From assembly GCA_036397795.1 (NCBI GenBank), contig DASWIF010000037.1, positions 1 to 33,769 on the forward strand: a stretch of 33,769 bases of DNA, given 5' to 3'. A program made the position numbers and the translations under genes. Source of the stretch: Candidatus Saccharimonadales bacterium (GTDB lineage Bacteria; Patescibacteriota; Saccharimonadia; Saccharimonadales; DASWIF01). The notes under the pieces were generated by a model that worked only from the letters and a program-made list of their open reading frames with translations, was not told the origin of the DNA and did no database searches. Positions within the stretch are counted from its first letter, which is position 1. Each line of letters begins with the position of its first letter. This document shows positions 7,359 through 15,532 of this stretch, piece by piece.

Positions 7359-7694
7359 GACAGATCCAGCCGGGGGTAGAAAACAAAAGAGAGGCCCAGG
7401 TGGCCCAAAGTCAGAAAACGTATTCAAATCGGAAGTGGCTTCCAACGCGAATTTGTTTTTTTGACCCTGGGCCTGGGCGTTGCACCGGGGCGGTTGGGGG
7501 GAGTTTTCGGGGCGAGGGGAGATGAGCGGGGAGCGCACAAGGCGCTGTTTTGCTACGGGGGCCGATCAGAGGGGGCGGGCTGGCGGTGCGAACGGATGCC
7601 AAGCATGGCGAGCTCCTTTCTTGGCGATCGACGTCGGTGGTTTTGGTGCGGGTGCGAGTTTTTGTTTTTTGTCAGCGTCCCGGCTGGATCTGTC
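7359..7694. repeat. 16-bp perfect inverted repeat closing a G-rich domain
   Basis: GACAGATCCAGCCGGG (7359-7374) and CCCGGCTGGATCTGTC (7679-7694) enclose about 300 nt with nested pairs: GGCCCAGG with CCTGGGCC, and TTGCACCG with CGGTGCGA, which has a U-G wobble on the plus strand. It looks like the closing stem of the first domain of the plus-strand RNA. Confidence 0.75.
7487..7519 (+). other. potential four-tier G-quadruplex
   Basis: Four runs of at least four G (7487-7490, 7496-7501, 7509-7512, 7516-7519) are separated by loops of 5, 7 and 3 nt on the plus strand, inside the G-rich domain of the non-coding RNA. This satisfies the usual sequence rule for a stable quadruplex; folding is not shown. 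Confidence 0.6.
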
Positions 7695-8540
7695 GGGGAC
7701 GATTTTCCGCTTGAGGCTTCAAGCAGAGCGTCTAAGTGTCATTGAATCAGGCTTATGCTTAAATGTCAATAGGTGAAATTAAAAAAGACCCTATCGCGGG
7801 CTTGTAGGTTGTGGGGGTGTAGCTTGGTTTGAGTTATTTTTAGGGCGGGAGGGTAGGACAGGTAGAGTGTCAGCTCTGGGCCGAGGCCTTCGCTAATTTC
7901 TCCGACTGTCCGCCAGGCGCATATTAGACGATGTCGATCGAGCGAGACCTTTACAGGTCCTGCTTTTAACGACTCCGCTAAACGAGCCTCGCCAGTTCAA
8001 TCTCCGAAGAGATCTCGCTGCTACCCACCTACCCCGGTGCTGCTTCCGGATAGAGCCGAATCCAGAAACAAATCGAGCGAGGCCTAAGCCAGGCTCTTCT
8101 AAGGAAACTTTCTCACGACGTTTTTTAGGCGCCTTGAGTAGGTTTACCTTGCCCAGGTTGTGCGACTAGTCCTTGCCTAAGATCCGAAGACCTCAAGTTT
8201 GAAACCAGGGCTCTCAACCATGGACTGCCCAGCGGGCGCTCTCTCAGTGGAGGCACTTACCGCAGGCAAGATCTAGAACTTTCGAACACGTCTGAAGTTT
8301 TTAATTCTTCTAAAAACCTCAAATGTGTCCGAAAATAACAATACTCAAACTCAAGCTACGATTGCTTCGCCTCCCAAATGAAGTGAAACAAGTAGAACGA
8401 TTATACGGCTATGGCAGATGAAAGTCAAACCTGACTGACCCAAATTTGTGCACAATTTTTCAACACCTTGCCGTCTTAATCAATTAAAGATTGATGGGAG
8501 CTTGAGTTTATTTAAAGAGGCCGCGGGGCCGGGTGGAGTA

Positions 8541-8596
8541 GTTTGCTCGATTCGGTACCCCAAAAACGCGGGTGTTTTTGGGGTGATTGAGCAAAC
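8541..8596 (+). other. long two-part hairpin in the non-coding RNA
   Basis: GTTTGCTCGATT pairs with GATTGAGCAAAC through two wobbles that are G-U or U-G only on the plus strand. Inside it, ACCCCAAAAAC pairs perfectly with GTTTTTGGGGT around a GCGGGT loop. It is the clearest strand-informative stem of the region. Confidence 0.7.
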
Positions 8597-9102
8597 TTTA
8601 TAGCAAGTCTGGACGGGCGAGAACGACCATATGGTCGGGAGGAAATGGTGCCTTCAACCAAATTTGCTACTCGCTTAACGAAACCCACCCGTTGGCCCGG
8701 CGGCCGCCGCTAGCCTCGATGAGGCCTTACCCAGTTGCACTGGGGCAGTTTTGCGGCCGGTTGCCTCCGATGGGAGACATCGACCGTGGCTGGTTAAGGC
8801 CACAGCCGCCTGCTCTTTTTTTGGCAGTCTACTCTGCCAGACAGGTTTGTGCTTGGAACGGTTGCCCGCCCAGGAACAAACCGAGCAAGCCTAGGTAACT
8901 CAAGCTCTAAGGTTTTAGTTTAGACCTGAGCAGCGATTGGCGTCAAACCAGCTGAAATAAAAAACATCCGAGCGGTTAACTTGGATATTTTTCGGCCACA
9001 GGACTCAAAAAAATTTGAACCGTCTGGTCGGACAAGGCAGGAAAGGTCGATCGAAATCATCGATCAATGTTTCCCGCCAAGGTAATAAAAGAACAAGTTG
9101 GT

Positions 9103-9156
9103 TGATCGGGCTGGGGCCAGGCCGTGCCTGGAGAGCAGGAGGCCCCAGCCTGATCA
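9103..9156 (+). other. 16-bp hairpin in the non-coding RNA
   Basis: TGATCGGGCTGGGGCC pairs with GGCCCCAGCCTGATCA with one wobble, which is G-U on the plus strand and C-A on the minus strand. The loop is 22 nt. Confidence 0.7.
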
Positions 9157-9253
9157 CGCAACGGGACGGGCCAAATTGTGCCAGAGCTGTAGACACAGCC
9201 AGTCCATAGCCCGCTGGTCTCAGCGCGGTGGGAGGACTCCGCGATGAGATTAT

Positions 9254-9337
9254 TCGCCCTGGTGGTTTTGGGGGCCGTAGTAGGCTGCGGTTGCACCTGT
9301 TGGTGGTACCGCGACCGGTAGGGGAACCACCAGGGCG
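9254..9337 (+). other. 13-bp perfect stem in the non-coding RNA
   Basis: CGCCCTGGTGGTT and AACCACCAGGGCG enclose a 58-nt loop containing further complementary segments. A 13-bp perfect GC-rich stem is not expected by chance at this spacing. Confidence 0.7.
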
Positions 9338-9596
9338 ATCTATTAGACGCGATGTTTCAGCGCCAATCCTGGGAGCGGCGGCTGAAGCCAGCCGGGTCCG
9401 CTCCAGGTCACTCGATTGGGGAGGTATAGCCCAACCAAGTAATGCCCGCCGCCTTGGAATAAGGGGCTAATTCTTCGGGAGTCACCCACTTGCTCGGCGA
9501 CCGAACCGCCAGCTAGCGGATGACTCCCGTTGTCGGCGCCAGCGGAGCGCCTTCTGCCAGGCAGCGCCTGCATTCCGGCAGACCTTTTAAACCCCT

Positions 9597-9659
9597 AGGG
9601 GCCACCCCATTTACTCGACTGGTCGCCTGAGAAGCGGTCCGATCGGGCGGGTGGCCCCT
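9597..9659 (+). other. 11-bp perfect stem in the non-coding RNA
   Basis: AGGGGCCACCC and GGGTGGCCCCT close a 41-nt loop. Downstream, GGCGCCGTCGATGGCGCC and CTTATGA/TCATAAG form further hairpins up to about 9745. Confidence 0.65.
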
Positions 9660-9888
9660 AAGTCCTCAGCGTTCTCGGCGCCGTCGATGGCGCCGGACCA
9701 CATAGGGTTGTTCGAGGTACCTTATGACCGCGATGATCATAAGCCTCCTTCCGCGTAGGGGACTGGTGAGCTTAAGACTTTAAGCCCGCTAGCCCCCCAC
9801 GAGGATCAACTCGTTCTTTGTCAAAAAAACACCTTTGCCAAGTAGCGGCAAAAGACCATATTTATTCAACCATTGACCGGTTTTAGTG

Positions 9889-9923
9889 TCAAACAAAAAG
9901 AACCCTGAAATATTTCGGGTTCT
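9889..9923 (-). terminator. terminator of the minus-strand RNA, possibly shared by the convergent RNA
   Basis: On the minus strand AGAACCC (9923-9917), the self-complementary GAAATATTTC, then GGGTTCT (9905-9899) is followed by TTTTTG, a good intrinsic terminator. On the plus strand the same hairpin is followed by GCTTTGGCTT, a weaker tail. It sits where the two proposed RNAs converge. Confidence 0.65.
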
Positions 9924-10843
9924 GCTTTGGCTTCAGCCGGGCTCGATATATCCAGCGCGAGTGAAGATTAAGACCAAGGCGGCAAAGCTGGCCGGGTGGC
10001 CAAATTTGTAGGCCGCCGAGGTCGGGGTGTAGATAGGTTGTTGGTCAAGTGGGGGAGTTCAGGCTCTGGCTACGGGCCAGAGTGAAGGAGCCATCCCTCC
10101 CCGCGCGGGCTGCTTGTTAATGCGTGCCAATTTGTGGCATTCGTTCGGCCACGTTTGGCGGCACGCTCCTTGCGCATTCCTTCACGGCTGCGATAAGGAT
10201 CTTGGACCCGGTTCCGGGGTTGGTGTGACTGATCTTAGGTAAGACCAGTGAGGTACCAACCCCGGAATAGCATCCGCCGCGAGCTGCTCAGCACGAAGTT
10301 TGTGCGGCTTAGCTCAGCGGAAACCTAGCCCGTTCTTTTCAAGCGCCGTGGCATCGCTCCTTATCCAAGGGGGCAAGCCAACGTTTTCTGGTTTTCTGCG
10401 CAAGACAAGAAGCGGGCAGGGGCGCCAATCTCAGGCCAGGCTGCTGAAGGGAGGGCAGCACTAAGCCTTTGATCTGACACCACCGATCAACTCTAACCAT
10501 GAGCGGTCTCGCCGCTAGTTGATCGGGAACCTGGCGCGCGTGGGCGGATGACAACATAGTGGCTCTCAAGCGCCCACGATCCACCATAAAGATGGAATGA
10601 AACCTTGGGAGTTGGTGCTCCCAAGAACTTGTTGATCCCCTGGGGCCCAAAGTCATAAGAGCATTATTACCTCTTCCCTTCGGCGGTGTAGGCAGGCGGT
10701 CACTGTTGTGACTGGTGCTGGTGCCGGCGCCGGGTCAGCTGATGGCGGCGAAAGACGACATGAAGGACGACTTGAGGACCGAAAACAGGGAGTCTCGGTT
10801 GTGTATACGCACCTCCTATCCATGCTCGGGACGTTCCCGAACT

Positions 10844-10881
10844 CGGTGGCTGGAGCAAACCACGGTGGCTGGAGCAAACCA
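10844..10881. repeat. 19-bp tandem repeat, two copies
   Basis: Two adjacent identical copies (10844-10862 and 10863-10881) of a unit beginning CGGTGGCTGGAGC, near the 5' end of the minus-strand RNA. A degenerate third copy may follow (AAGTTGGCTCC). Confidence 0.8.
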
Positions 10882-10973
10882 AAGTTGGCTCCTAGCACCG
10901 AGCTGGGAAAGATAAAAAACCTATCCGTGTTAAAAAACACCCTAAAGCCAATCGACCTTAAGGATTGGGAGGT

Positions 10974-11002
10974 ATCTTAGCATAGAGCAAGGGTTTTGTC
11001 AA
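10974..11002 (-). promoter_or_regulatory. strong sigma-70-like promoter of the minus-strand RNA
   Basis: On the minus strand TTGACA (11002-10997) matches the -35 consensus exactly, the spacer is 17 nt and the -10 is TAAGAT (10979-10974). Expected start is near 10967. It points away from the FtsA-like operon, into the non-coding region. Confidence 0.7.
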
Positions 11003-11059
11003 CAATCAAGGCAAAGCAATTATTTTGTAACTACCCCTTAAGTATAAGCGTTGTTAAGG

Positions 11060-11065
11060 TATAAT
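11060..11065 (+). promoter_or_regulatory. consensus -10 box, leaderless start of the ftsA-like operon
   Basis: TATAAT ends 7 nt before ATG 11073, so the transcript should begin on or next to that A. No clear -35. An upstream in-frame ATG at 11064 overlaps the -10 box and cannot be the start of a transcript made from it. Confidence 0.55.
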
Positions 11066-11072
11066 GGACAGA

Positions 11073-12365
11073 ATGGTTTTAGCTAAACTAAAACAGATAT
11101 CAAATCAAGTAAAAACAGCGGTCAGGACCAAATCCGACGACCAAGCTAAGCATATCGTTGGGTTGGATATCGGCACCGAATTTGTCAAAGCCCTGATTGG
11201 CCGGGTTGAGGGCGATAAAATCAAAATTATCGGAGTCGGCCGCCAACGGCAAGGGTTAAGCGATATGCATTCCGGTGCCATTAGCGACATTTCGGCCGTT
11301 GTGGCTAATTGCGACCAAGCTCTGACCCAGGCCGAAGCCCAGGCCGGTGTCAGTGCCCGCCGGGCGATAATTGGCATCGCCGGTGAACTGGTCAAGGGCA
11401 CGACCAACACCGTCCGGTACAAACGGCCCGAACCGGCTAAAGAAATCACTATCGAAGAGATGGAACATATCCTGAGTCGAGTCCAGAAACGGACCTATGA
11501 GCAGGCTAAAGCCCAAGTTGCCTGGGAGACCGGCAACCAAGACGTTGACGTTAAACTGGTCAATTCGGCGCTGGTATCGATTCATATCGACGCCTATAAG
11601 GTGACCAACCCGATTGGTTTTCAAGGCAAGGACGTAGCCGTCCAGATCTACACGGCCTTTGCGCCGATGATTCACATCGGAGCGCTCGAGCGAGTCGCTA
11701 ACGAACTCGATCTGGAACTTATCGCGGTGGCGGCCGAACCGTTTGCCGTGACACGGGCGGTAATCGGCACCGACGCCAGCAGCAACCTAAGCGCGGTGAC
11801 GATCGACGTCGGCGGCGGTACCACCGACGTGGCCGTGGTTAACGACGGTGGCGTGGAGGGTACTAAAATGTTTGGTATCGGCGGCCGGGCCTTTACTAAA
11901 ACGATTGCGGCCGAACTAACTAAGAGTTTTGACGAAGCCGAGGATATCAAGCTGAAGCTGGGCGAAGCCGGCTTAGAAGAAGCTACCGAACAAAAAGCCT
12001 CGGCCGCCGCCCAAAAAACCCTGAGCGTCTGGTTGGACGGTGTCAAACTGGCCTTGGGCGAGTTCGATAAGGTCGATCAACTGCCCAACAATTTATTACT
12101 GTGCGGCGGCGGCGCGTCGTTGCGGATGTTGACCGACGCCTTAGGCGCCGGCGAGTGGTATAAAGAAGTGGCCTTTACCAAGCGCCCCCAAGTCAAATTA
12201 ATCGAACCGAGCCAGGTAGTCGGGGTGGTTGACTTAAGCGGCAAAGTCACCGATCATACATTCATAACCGCTATGGGCCTGTTACGAGTGGGCCTCGATA
12301 CGGTTAATCCAGCAGAAGATAGCGGCAGTATTCGCGACAAACTCAATAAGTTGCTCAAGGTATGA
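11073..12365 (+). CDS. FtsA/PilM-family actin-like ATPase
   Basis: 430 aa. Actin-fold motifs are visible: phosphate-1 GLDIGTEFVKA (about 31-41), an SHS2-type inserted subdomain (about 75-195), phosphate-2 IDVGGGTTDVAVV (about 244-256) and an adenosine motif LLLCGGGASLRML near 335. FtsA tethers the FtsZ ring to the membrane; PilM is the related type IV pilus ATPase. No C-terminal amphipathic helix is obvious, and the last residues (RDKLNKLLKV) are only weakly amphipathic. It starts leaderless and ends with an ATGA overlap into a membrane protein, suggesting that protein is its partner. No pilN/pilO/pilQ follows, so an FtsA-like or unit-specific role is more likely than a pilus; not certain. 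Confidence 0.8.
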   Translation: MVLAKLKQISNQVKTAVRTKSDDQAKHIVGLDIGTEFVKALIGRVEGDKIKIIGVGRQRQGLSDMHSGAISDISAVVANCDQALTQAEAQAGVSARRAIIGIAGELVKGTTNTVRYKRPEPAKEITIEEMEHILSRVQKRTYEQAKAQVAWETGNQDVDVKLVNSALVSIHIDAYKVTNPIGFQGKDVAVQIYTAFAPMIHIGALERVANELDLELIAVAAEPFAVTRAVIGTDASSNLSAVTIDVGGGTTDVAVVNDGGVEGTKMFGIGGRAFTKTIAAELTKSFDEAEDIKLKLGEAGLEEATEQKASAAAQKTLSVWLDGVKLALGEFDKVDQLPNNLLLCGGGASLRMLTDALGAGEWYKEVAFTKRPQVKLIEPSQVVGVVDLSGKVTDHTFITAMGLLRVGLDTVNPAEDSGSIRDKLNKLLKV

Positions 12366-13969
12366 AGAAAGACACCATTTACATCGATATCGAAGACGAT
12401 ATCACTACCATCATCGACAAAGTCAAGTCGGCCGCGGCTAAAATCGTGGCCGTGGTACCGCCCAAGCGCTCGACCACGTTAATCAGTGCCGTCAATATGA
12501 AACTACTGAAGCGAACGGCGGAAGAGTCTAACAAACAAGTGGTGTTGGTGACCAGTGAAGCCTCGTTGCTGAGTCTAGCCGGCGGGGTCGGTTTGTATGT
12601 GGCGCCAAATCTGCACACCAAGCCCTTTTTGCCGTCGGCCGAAAACGCTCCGCTGGTGGACGAGTCGGTTATCGATGGCGCCGAACTGGATCCGACTGCG
12701 CCGGTGGGCGAACTTGACAAGCATCACACCACCGGCGAGGCTTCTTTGGAAAATGAGCCAGCACCGACCGAGCCGGCTAAAAACACCAGTAAGCCACGGT
12801 TTAAAATTCCTAGTTTCGACCGGTTCCGCAGTCGGTTTTTGCTGATCGGAGCGGCCATTCTTGGCCTCGGTCTATTGTGGTGGTGGGCGTTTTTTATCGC
12901 GCCCAAAGCGAGAATAACCATCAGCGCCCAAACTTCCAGCGTTGACACGGTTTTTGAGTTTACGGCAGACGCTGGGTTGGAGGTCGACGATTTTGAGAAG
13001 AACCAGTTTAAGGCCGAACAAGTCGAGCTGAAACAAACAATCAGCCAGGATTTTACTCCGACCGGCAAAAAGAATATCGGCGAAAAGGCTTCCGGCCCGG
13101 TGGAAGTCAGAAACGAAACCGGAATTGCCCACACGATTGAGGCCGGGACGAATTTTACTTCGAGTGGCGGCCTGAAATTTGAAGCGACAGAATCGGCTAC
13201 CGTACCGGGCGCGACGGTTGACGGCGGCGGCAATGTCGTTCCAGGAACGGTTGATATGCAGTTAAGATCGGTGGCTCCGGGGACACAGTACAATCTGGCG
13301 GCCGGCGAAGTTTATGATATCGACGGGGTTGGTAGTTTGACCTACGGTGTGGGCGGGGACATGAGCGGCGGAACCGATAAGAACGTTACGATAGTTGCCC
13401 AAAAAGACGTCGACGCGGCTAAAAAGCAACTGGCCGACACAGATCGAGCTGACTTGGTGAGCCTGTTGCGTGACGAGTTCGACGACGATATTGTGCCGTT
13501 AAATGAAAGCTTGGTAGTTAAAATTGGTTCAGCCAAAAGCGAGCCGGCGGTCGGCGCCGAAGCAGCGACGGCCAAAGTGACGGCCGAAGCCAGCTTAACC
13601 ATGTTAGGGCTGGCGCGGGAAACGCTGAAAAAGGCGGTTGAGGATTATCAAACCGGCCAGTTTGAGGGTGGCGATCAGATTATTTATCGGAATGGCTTAG
13701 ACGAGCTAGTCTTTAGTCTGGTAGAAAAACAGAGCAACAGCAAAATGGACCTGCGCCTGAGAACCGAAGGGTTTATCGGTCCGGATTTGGACACGGCCCA
13801 GTTGGCTGAAGATATCAGCGGTAAACGTTTTGGCGAGGCCGTCAACATTATCCGCAGCCGACCAGGCGTGATTGAGGTCGATGCCGATTTTGAACCATTT
13901 TGGGTCTTCAGTGCGCCGCGACCGGGCAGAATCGAGTTTATTCTAAACGTCAACGACGCCGCTTTATGA
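12362..13969 (+). CDS. large single-pass membrane protein coupled to the FtsA-like ATPase
   Basis: 535 aa. Residues 1-90 form a compact alpha/beta-looking cytoplasmic domain (IDIEDDITTIIDKVKSA... VVLVTSEASLL), followed by an acidic/Pro-rich linker, a basic stretch, a transmembrane helix at about 159-180 and a long extracytoplasmic region of about 350 aa rich in Val, Gly and Asp. The ATGA overlap with the upstream ATPase and the 4-nt overlap with ruvX show tight translational coupling. I do not recognise the family with confidence; some CPR homologues may be labelled baseplate J-like. Its topology suits a link between the cytoplasmic actin-like protein and the envelope (inference). Confidence 0.75.
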   Translation: MKKDTIYIDIEDDITTIIDKVKSAAAKIVAVVPPKRSTTLISAVNMKLLKRTAEESNKQVVLVTSEASLLSLAGGVGLYVAPNLHTKPFLPSAENAPLVDESVIDGAELDPTAPVGELDKHHTTGEASLENEPAPTEPAKNTSKPRFKIPSFDRFRSRFLLIGAAILGLGLLWWWAFFIAPKARITISAQTSSVDTVFEFTADAGLEVDDFEKNQFKAEQVELKQTISQDFTPTGKKNIGEKASGPVEVRNETGIAHTIEAGTNFTSSGGLKFEATESATVPGATVDGGGNVVPGTVDMQLRSVAPGTQYNLAAGEVYDIDGVGSLTYGVGGDMSGGTDKNVTIVAQKDVDAAKKQLADTDRADLVSLLRDEFDDDIVPLNESLVVKIGSAKSEPAVGAEAATAKVTAEASLTMLGLARETLKKAVEDYQTGQFEGGDQIIYRNGLDELVFSLVEKQSNSKMDLRLRTEGFIGPDLDTAQLAEDISGKRFGEAVNIIRSRPGVIEVDADFEPFWVFSAPRPGRIEFILNVNDAAL

Positions 13970-14367
13970 GCGGTCAGCCGGGCGGAGTAGTATTGGGCTT
14001 GGATATCGGTAGCAAACGACTTGGGGTCGCCCGAGGGAGTACGATTAGTCGATTAGCTACCCCGTTGGCGGTGATTGCAATGGACGGACACGAATTTGGG
14101 CGGCTGAAGCAGCTGATTGATCAGGAGAATGCCGTGGCGCTGGTGGCGGGATTGCCGCGGGGGCTGGACGGCCAGGAGACCGAGCAAACCCGAACCACAA
14201 GAAATTTTGCCAGCCGGCTGGAAAGCTTGGGCCTGCCGTTGTTTTGGCAAGATGAAGCGGCGACATCAGTGGGGTTAAAGCGGCAGCGGCCATTTGGACA
14301 AAAAAAACCAATTGACGACCGGGCAGCCGCTATAATATTGCAAGATTATTTGGACACTCTAAGATGA
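13966..14367 (+). CDS. ruvX: RuvX/YqgF family Holliday-junction resolvase-like RNase
   Basis: 133 aa with an RNase H-like fold. Motifs: GLDIGSKRLGVA near the N-terminus with the first catalytic Asp, GLPRGLDG in the middle, DEAATS replacing the usual DERxTS, and DDRAAAIILQDYL with the terminal catalytic Asp. YqgF proteins act in 16S rRNA 3' processing in E. coli, and some members cut Holliday junctions. ATG 13966 overlaps the previous stop by 4 nt and the end overlaps mltG by 4 nt. Pairing with mltG is widespread in bacteria. Confidence 0.85.
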   Translation: MSGQPGGVVLGLDIGSKRLGVARGSTISRLATPLAVIAMDGHEFGRLKQLIDQENAVALVAGLPRGLDGQETEQTRTTRNFASRLESLGLPLFWQDEAATSVGLKRQRPFGQKKPIDDRAAAIILQDYLDTLR

Positions 14368-15410
14368 AGTACGAGCATCGAATGCCAGTTAATAAACGAA
14401 AATTTAGGCGGTTATTCAGTATTATCGGCCTGGTCTTGCTCGGGCTAGTAATGGCTGGCTGGCTGGTAGCCGAACAATGGTACCGCAGCAATTTACGGCC
14501 GGTTAGTGAGCAAGGAAACGAAGTAGTATTTGCGATTACCCTTGGAACCTCGACAGCCGATGTGGCCGAATCACTCGAGGAGCAGGCGCTAATCCGCAGT
14601 TCTCGGGCTTTTATCTGGTATATCAACCGGTTGGACGGAACGCCAGTACTGCAGGCCGGGACTTATCGGTTGAATGCGGCTTTAACCCTGCCTGAGATTG
14701 CCGACATCATTATTAACGGGCAGGTTGATACCAGTCTGGTAACGATTCCGCCCGGGTTGCGGCTGGACCAGATTAAAGACGCCCTCGAGCGAGCTGGCTT
14801 TAAGGCCGAGGATATCGATTTGGCCTTGAAAAAGCGTTATGACCACCCCTTAATGGTTTACTTGCCCGACGATGCCACGTTGGAGGGTTATATCTATCCT
14901 GAAACATTTAAGATCGACGGTAGCTCGGCCGTGGCCGACACGATTGAGCGGTCGTTCGACGTCTTTTATGAGCAACTCAGCGATCCCATTCTGCGGGGGT
15001 TAAAGCGCCAGAAATTGAGTGTCCACCAAGCTATTATCCTAGCGTCGATTATCGAGAAAGAGGTCACCGATCCTGAGGTGCAAAGACAGGTCGCCCAGGT
15101 GTTTTTAAAACGCCTAAAGGAGGGTATCCCACTCGGCGCTGATCCGACTTTTCGCTATGCTGCCGCCTTGTTAGACGTCGAAGCCACGCCAGATGTGGAT
15201 TCACCATATAACACTCGGATTCATGCTGGTTTGCCGCCCGGCCCGATTGCCAATTTCAATATCTCGGCACTGGAGGCCGTAGCCAACCCGGCCGACACCG
15301 ACCACCTCTATTTTGTCAGCGGTGACGACGGTCAAACATACTTTGCCAAGACTGAAGCCGAACACCAAGCTAACGTCAATAAATATTGCCACGAACTCTG
15401 CCGGTTGTAG
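14364..15410 (+). CDS. mltG: endolytic murein transglycosylase MltG
   Basis: 348 aa, normal length. It has a basic N-terminus, a transmembrane helix at about 18-36, a LysM-like subdomain at about 50-135 and the YceG catalytic domain after that. The conserved Glu lies in ASIIEKE (about 227-233), followed by a QVFLKRLKEGIPLGADPTFRYA segment split here as QVFLKRLKEG and IPLGADPTF, and the characteristic YNTRIHAGLPPGPIANF and HLYFVSGDDGQTYFAKT blocks. MltG cuts nascent glycan strands at the membrane and terminates their elongation. It ends the operon with the FtsA-like gene, consistent with cell-wall growth and division. Confidence 0.92.
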   Translation: MKYEHRMPVNKRKFRRLFSIIGLVLLGLVMAGWLVAEQWYRSNLRPVSEQGNEVVFAITLGTSTADVAESLEEQALIRSSRAFIWYINRLDGTPVLQAGTYRLNAALTLPEIADIIINGQVDTSLVTIPPGLRLDQIKDALERAGFKAEDIDLALKKRYDHPLMVYLPDDATLEGYIYPETFKIDGSSAVADTIERSFDVFYEQLSDPILRGLKRQKLSVHQAIILASIIEKEVTDPEVQRQVAQVFLKRLKEGIPLGADPTFRYAAALLDVEATPDVDSPYNTRIHAGLPPGPIANFNISALEAVANPADTDHLYFVSGDDGQTYFAKTEAEHQANVNKYCHELCRL

Positions 15411-15496
15411 GCGAACCGCAGCTACTTAATTGACTAATTTAAGCATAAATTTTATAGAAATCTTAATAACAGGGGTAATTTTGCTTATGAATAACC

Positions 15497-15526
15497 TTGA
15501 CTTTAAGCGCGCTTATCTGCTAGAAT
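15497..15526 (+). promoter_or_regulatory. promoter of the LysM-CHAP hydrolase gene
   Basis: TTGACT (15497-15502), an 18-nt spacer and TAGAAT (15521-15526), with a TG extension before the -10. Expected start is near 15533. Confidence 0.65.
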
Positions 15527-15532
15527 CGGCTA

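Larger units (their letters stand above)
7343..9923 (+). ncRNA. putative giant structured non-coding RNA, about 2.6 kb
   Basis: No credible protein gene lies here: frames are short, low-complexity and lack ribosome binding sites. The sequence is packed with long complementary pairs. Examples: 7359-7374 with 7679-7694 (16 bp, perfect), 8347-8357 with 8499-8509 (11 bp), 8541-8552 with 8585-8596 enclosing 8557-8567 with 8574-8584, 9103-9118 with 9141-9156 (16 bp), 9254-9266 with 9325-9337 (13 bp), 9476-9484 with 9521-9529, and 9597-9607 with 9649-9659 (11 bp). Small hairpins such as GACCATATGGTC and CCCAG/CTGGG fill the rest. Several mismatches become G-U only when read on the plus strand, favouring plus-strand transcription from 7308-7336. 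The 3' end near 9923 is inferred from a shared hairpin. It does not look like 16S, 23S, tmRNA, RNase P RNA or a group II intron. It could be several RNAs rather than one. Confidence 0.6.
9889..10967 (-). ncRNA. putative large structured non-coding RNA, about 1.1 kb
   Basis: A strong minus-strand promoter (11002-10974) and a minus-strand terminator (9923-9889) bracket about 1.08 kb with no convincing ORF. Stems include 10212-10224 with 10255-10267 (13 bp, perfect), 10483-10492 with 10517-10526 enclosing AGCGG/CCGCT, 10604-10611 with 10618-10625, GTGGGCG/CGCCCAC around 10538-10577 and GCGTGCC/GGCACGC around 10121-10165. In the loop of the first stem, ACTGATCTTA against TAAGACCAGT has one mismatch that becomes G-U only on the minus strand, agreeing with the promoter. 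It does not resemble a known RNA family as far as I can tell. It converges on the larger plus-strand RNA. Confidence 0.6.

Noticed and set aside
7343-10967. Ribosomal RNA operon, tmRNA, RNase P RNA or group II intron
   Set aside because: I looked on both strands for the 16S 530-loop and decoding-site motifs, the 23S sarcin-ricin loop, tmRNA ends, RNase P core motifs and an intron domain V-like hairpin, and found none. A covariance-model search would be decisive.
7293-10980. Many short open frames on both strands, 60-105 codons
   Set aside because: They lack ribosome binding sites, overlap each other in all frames, have biased low-complexity composition and coincide with perfect stems. They are best explained as chance frames in GC-rich structured RNA.
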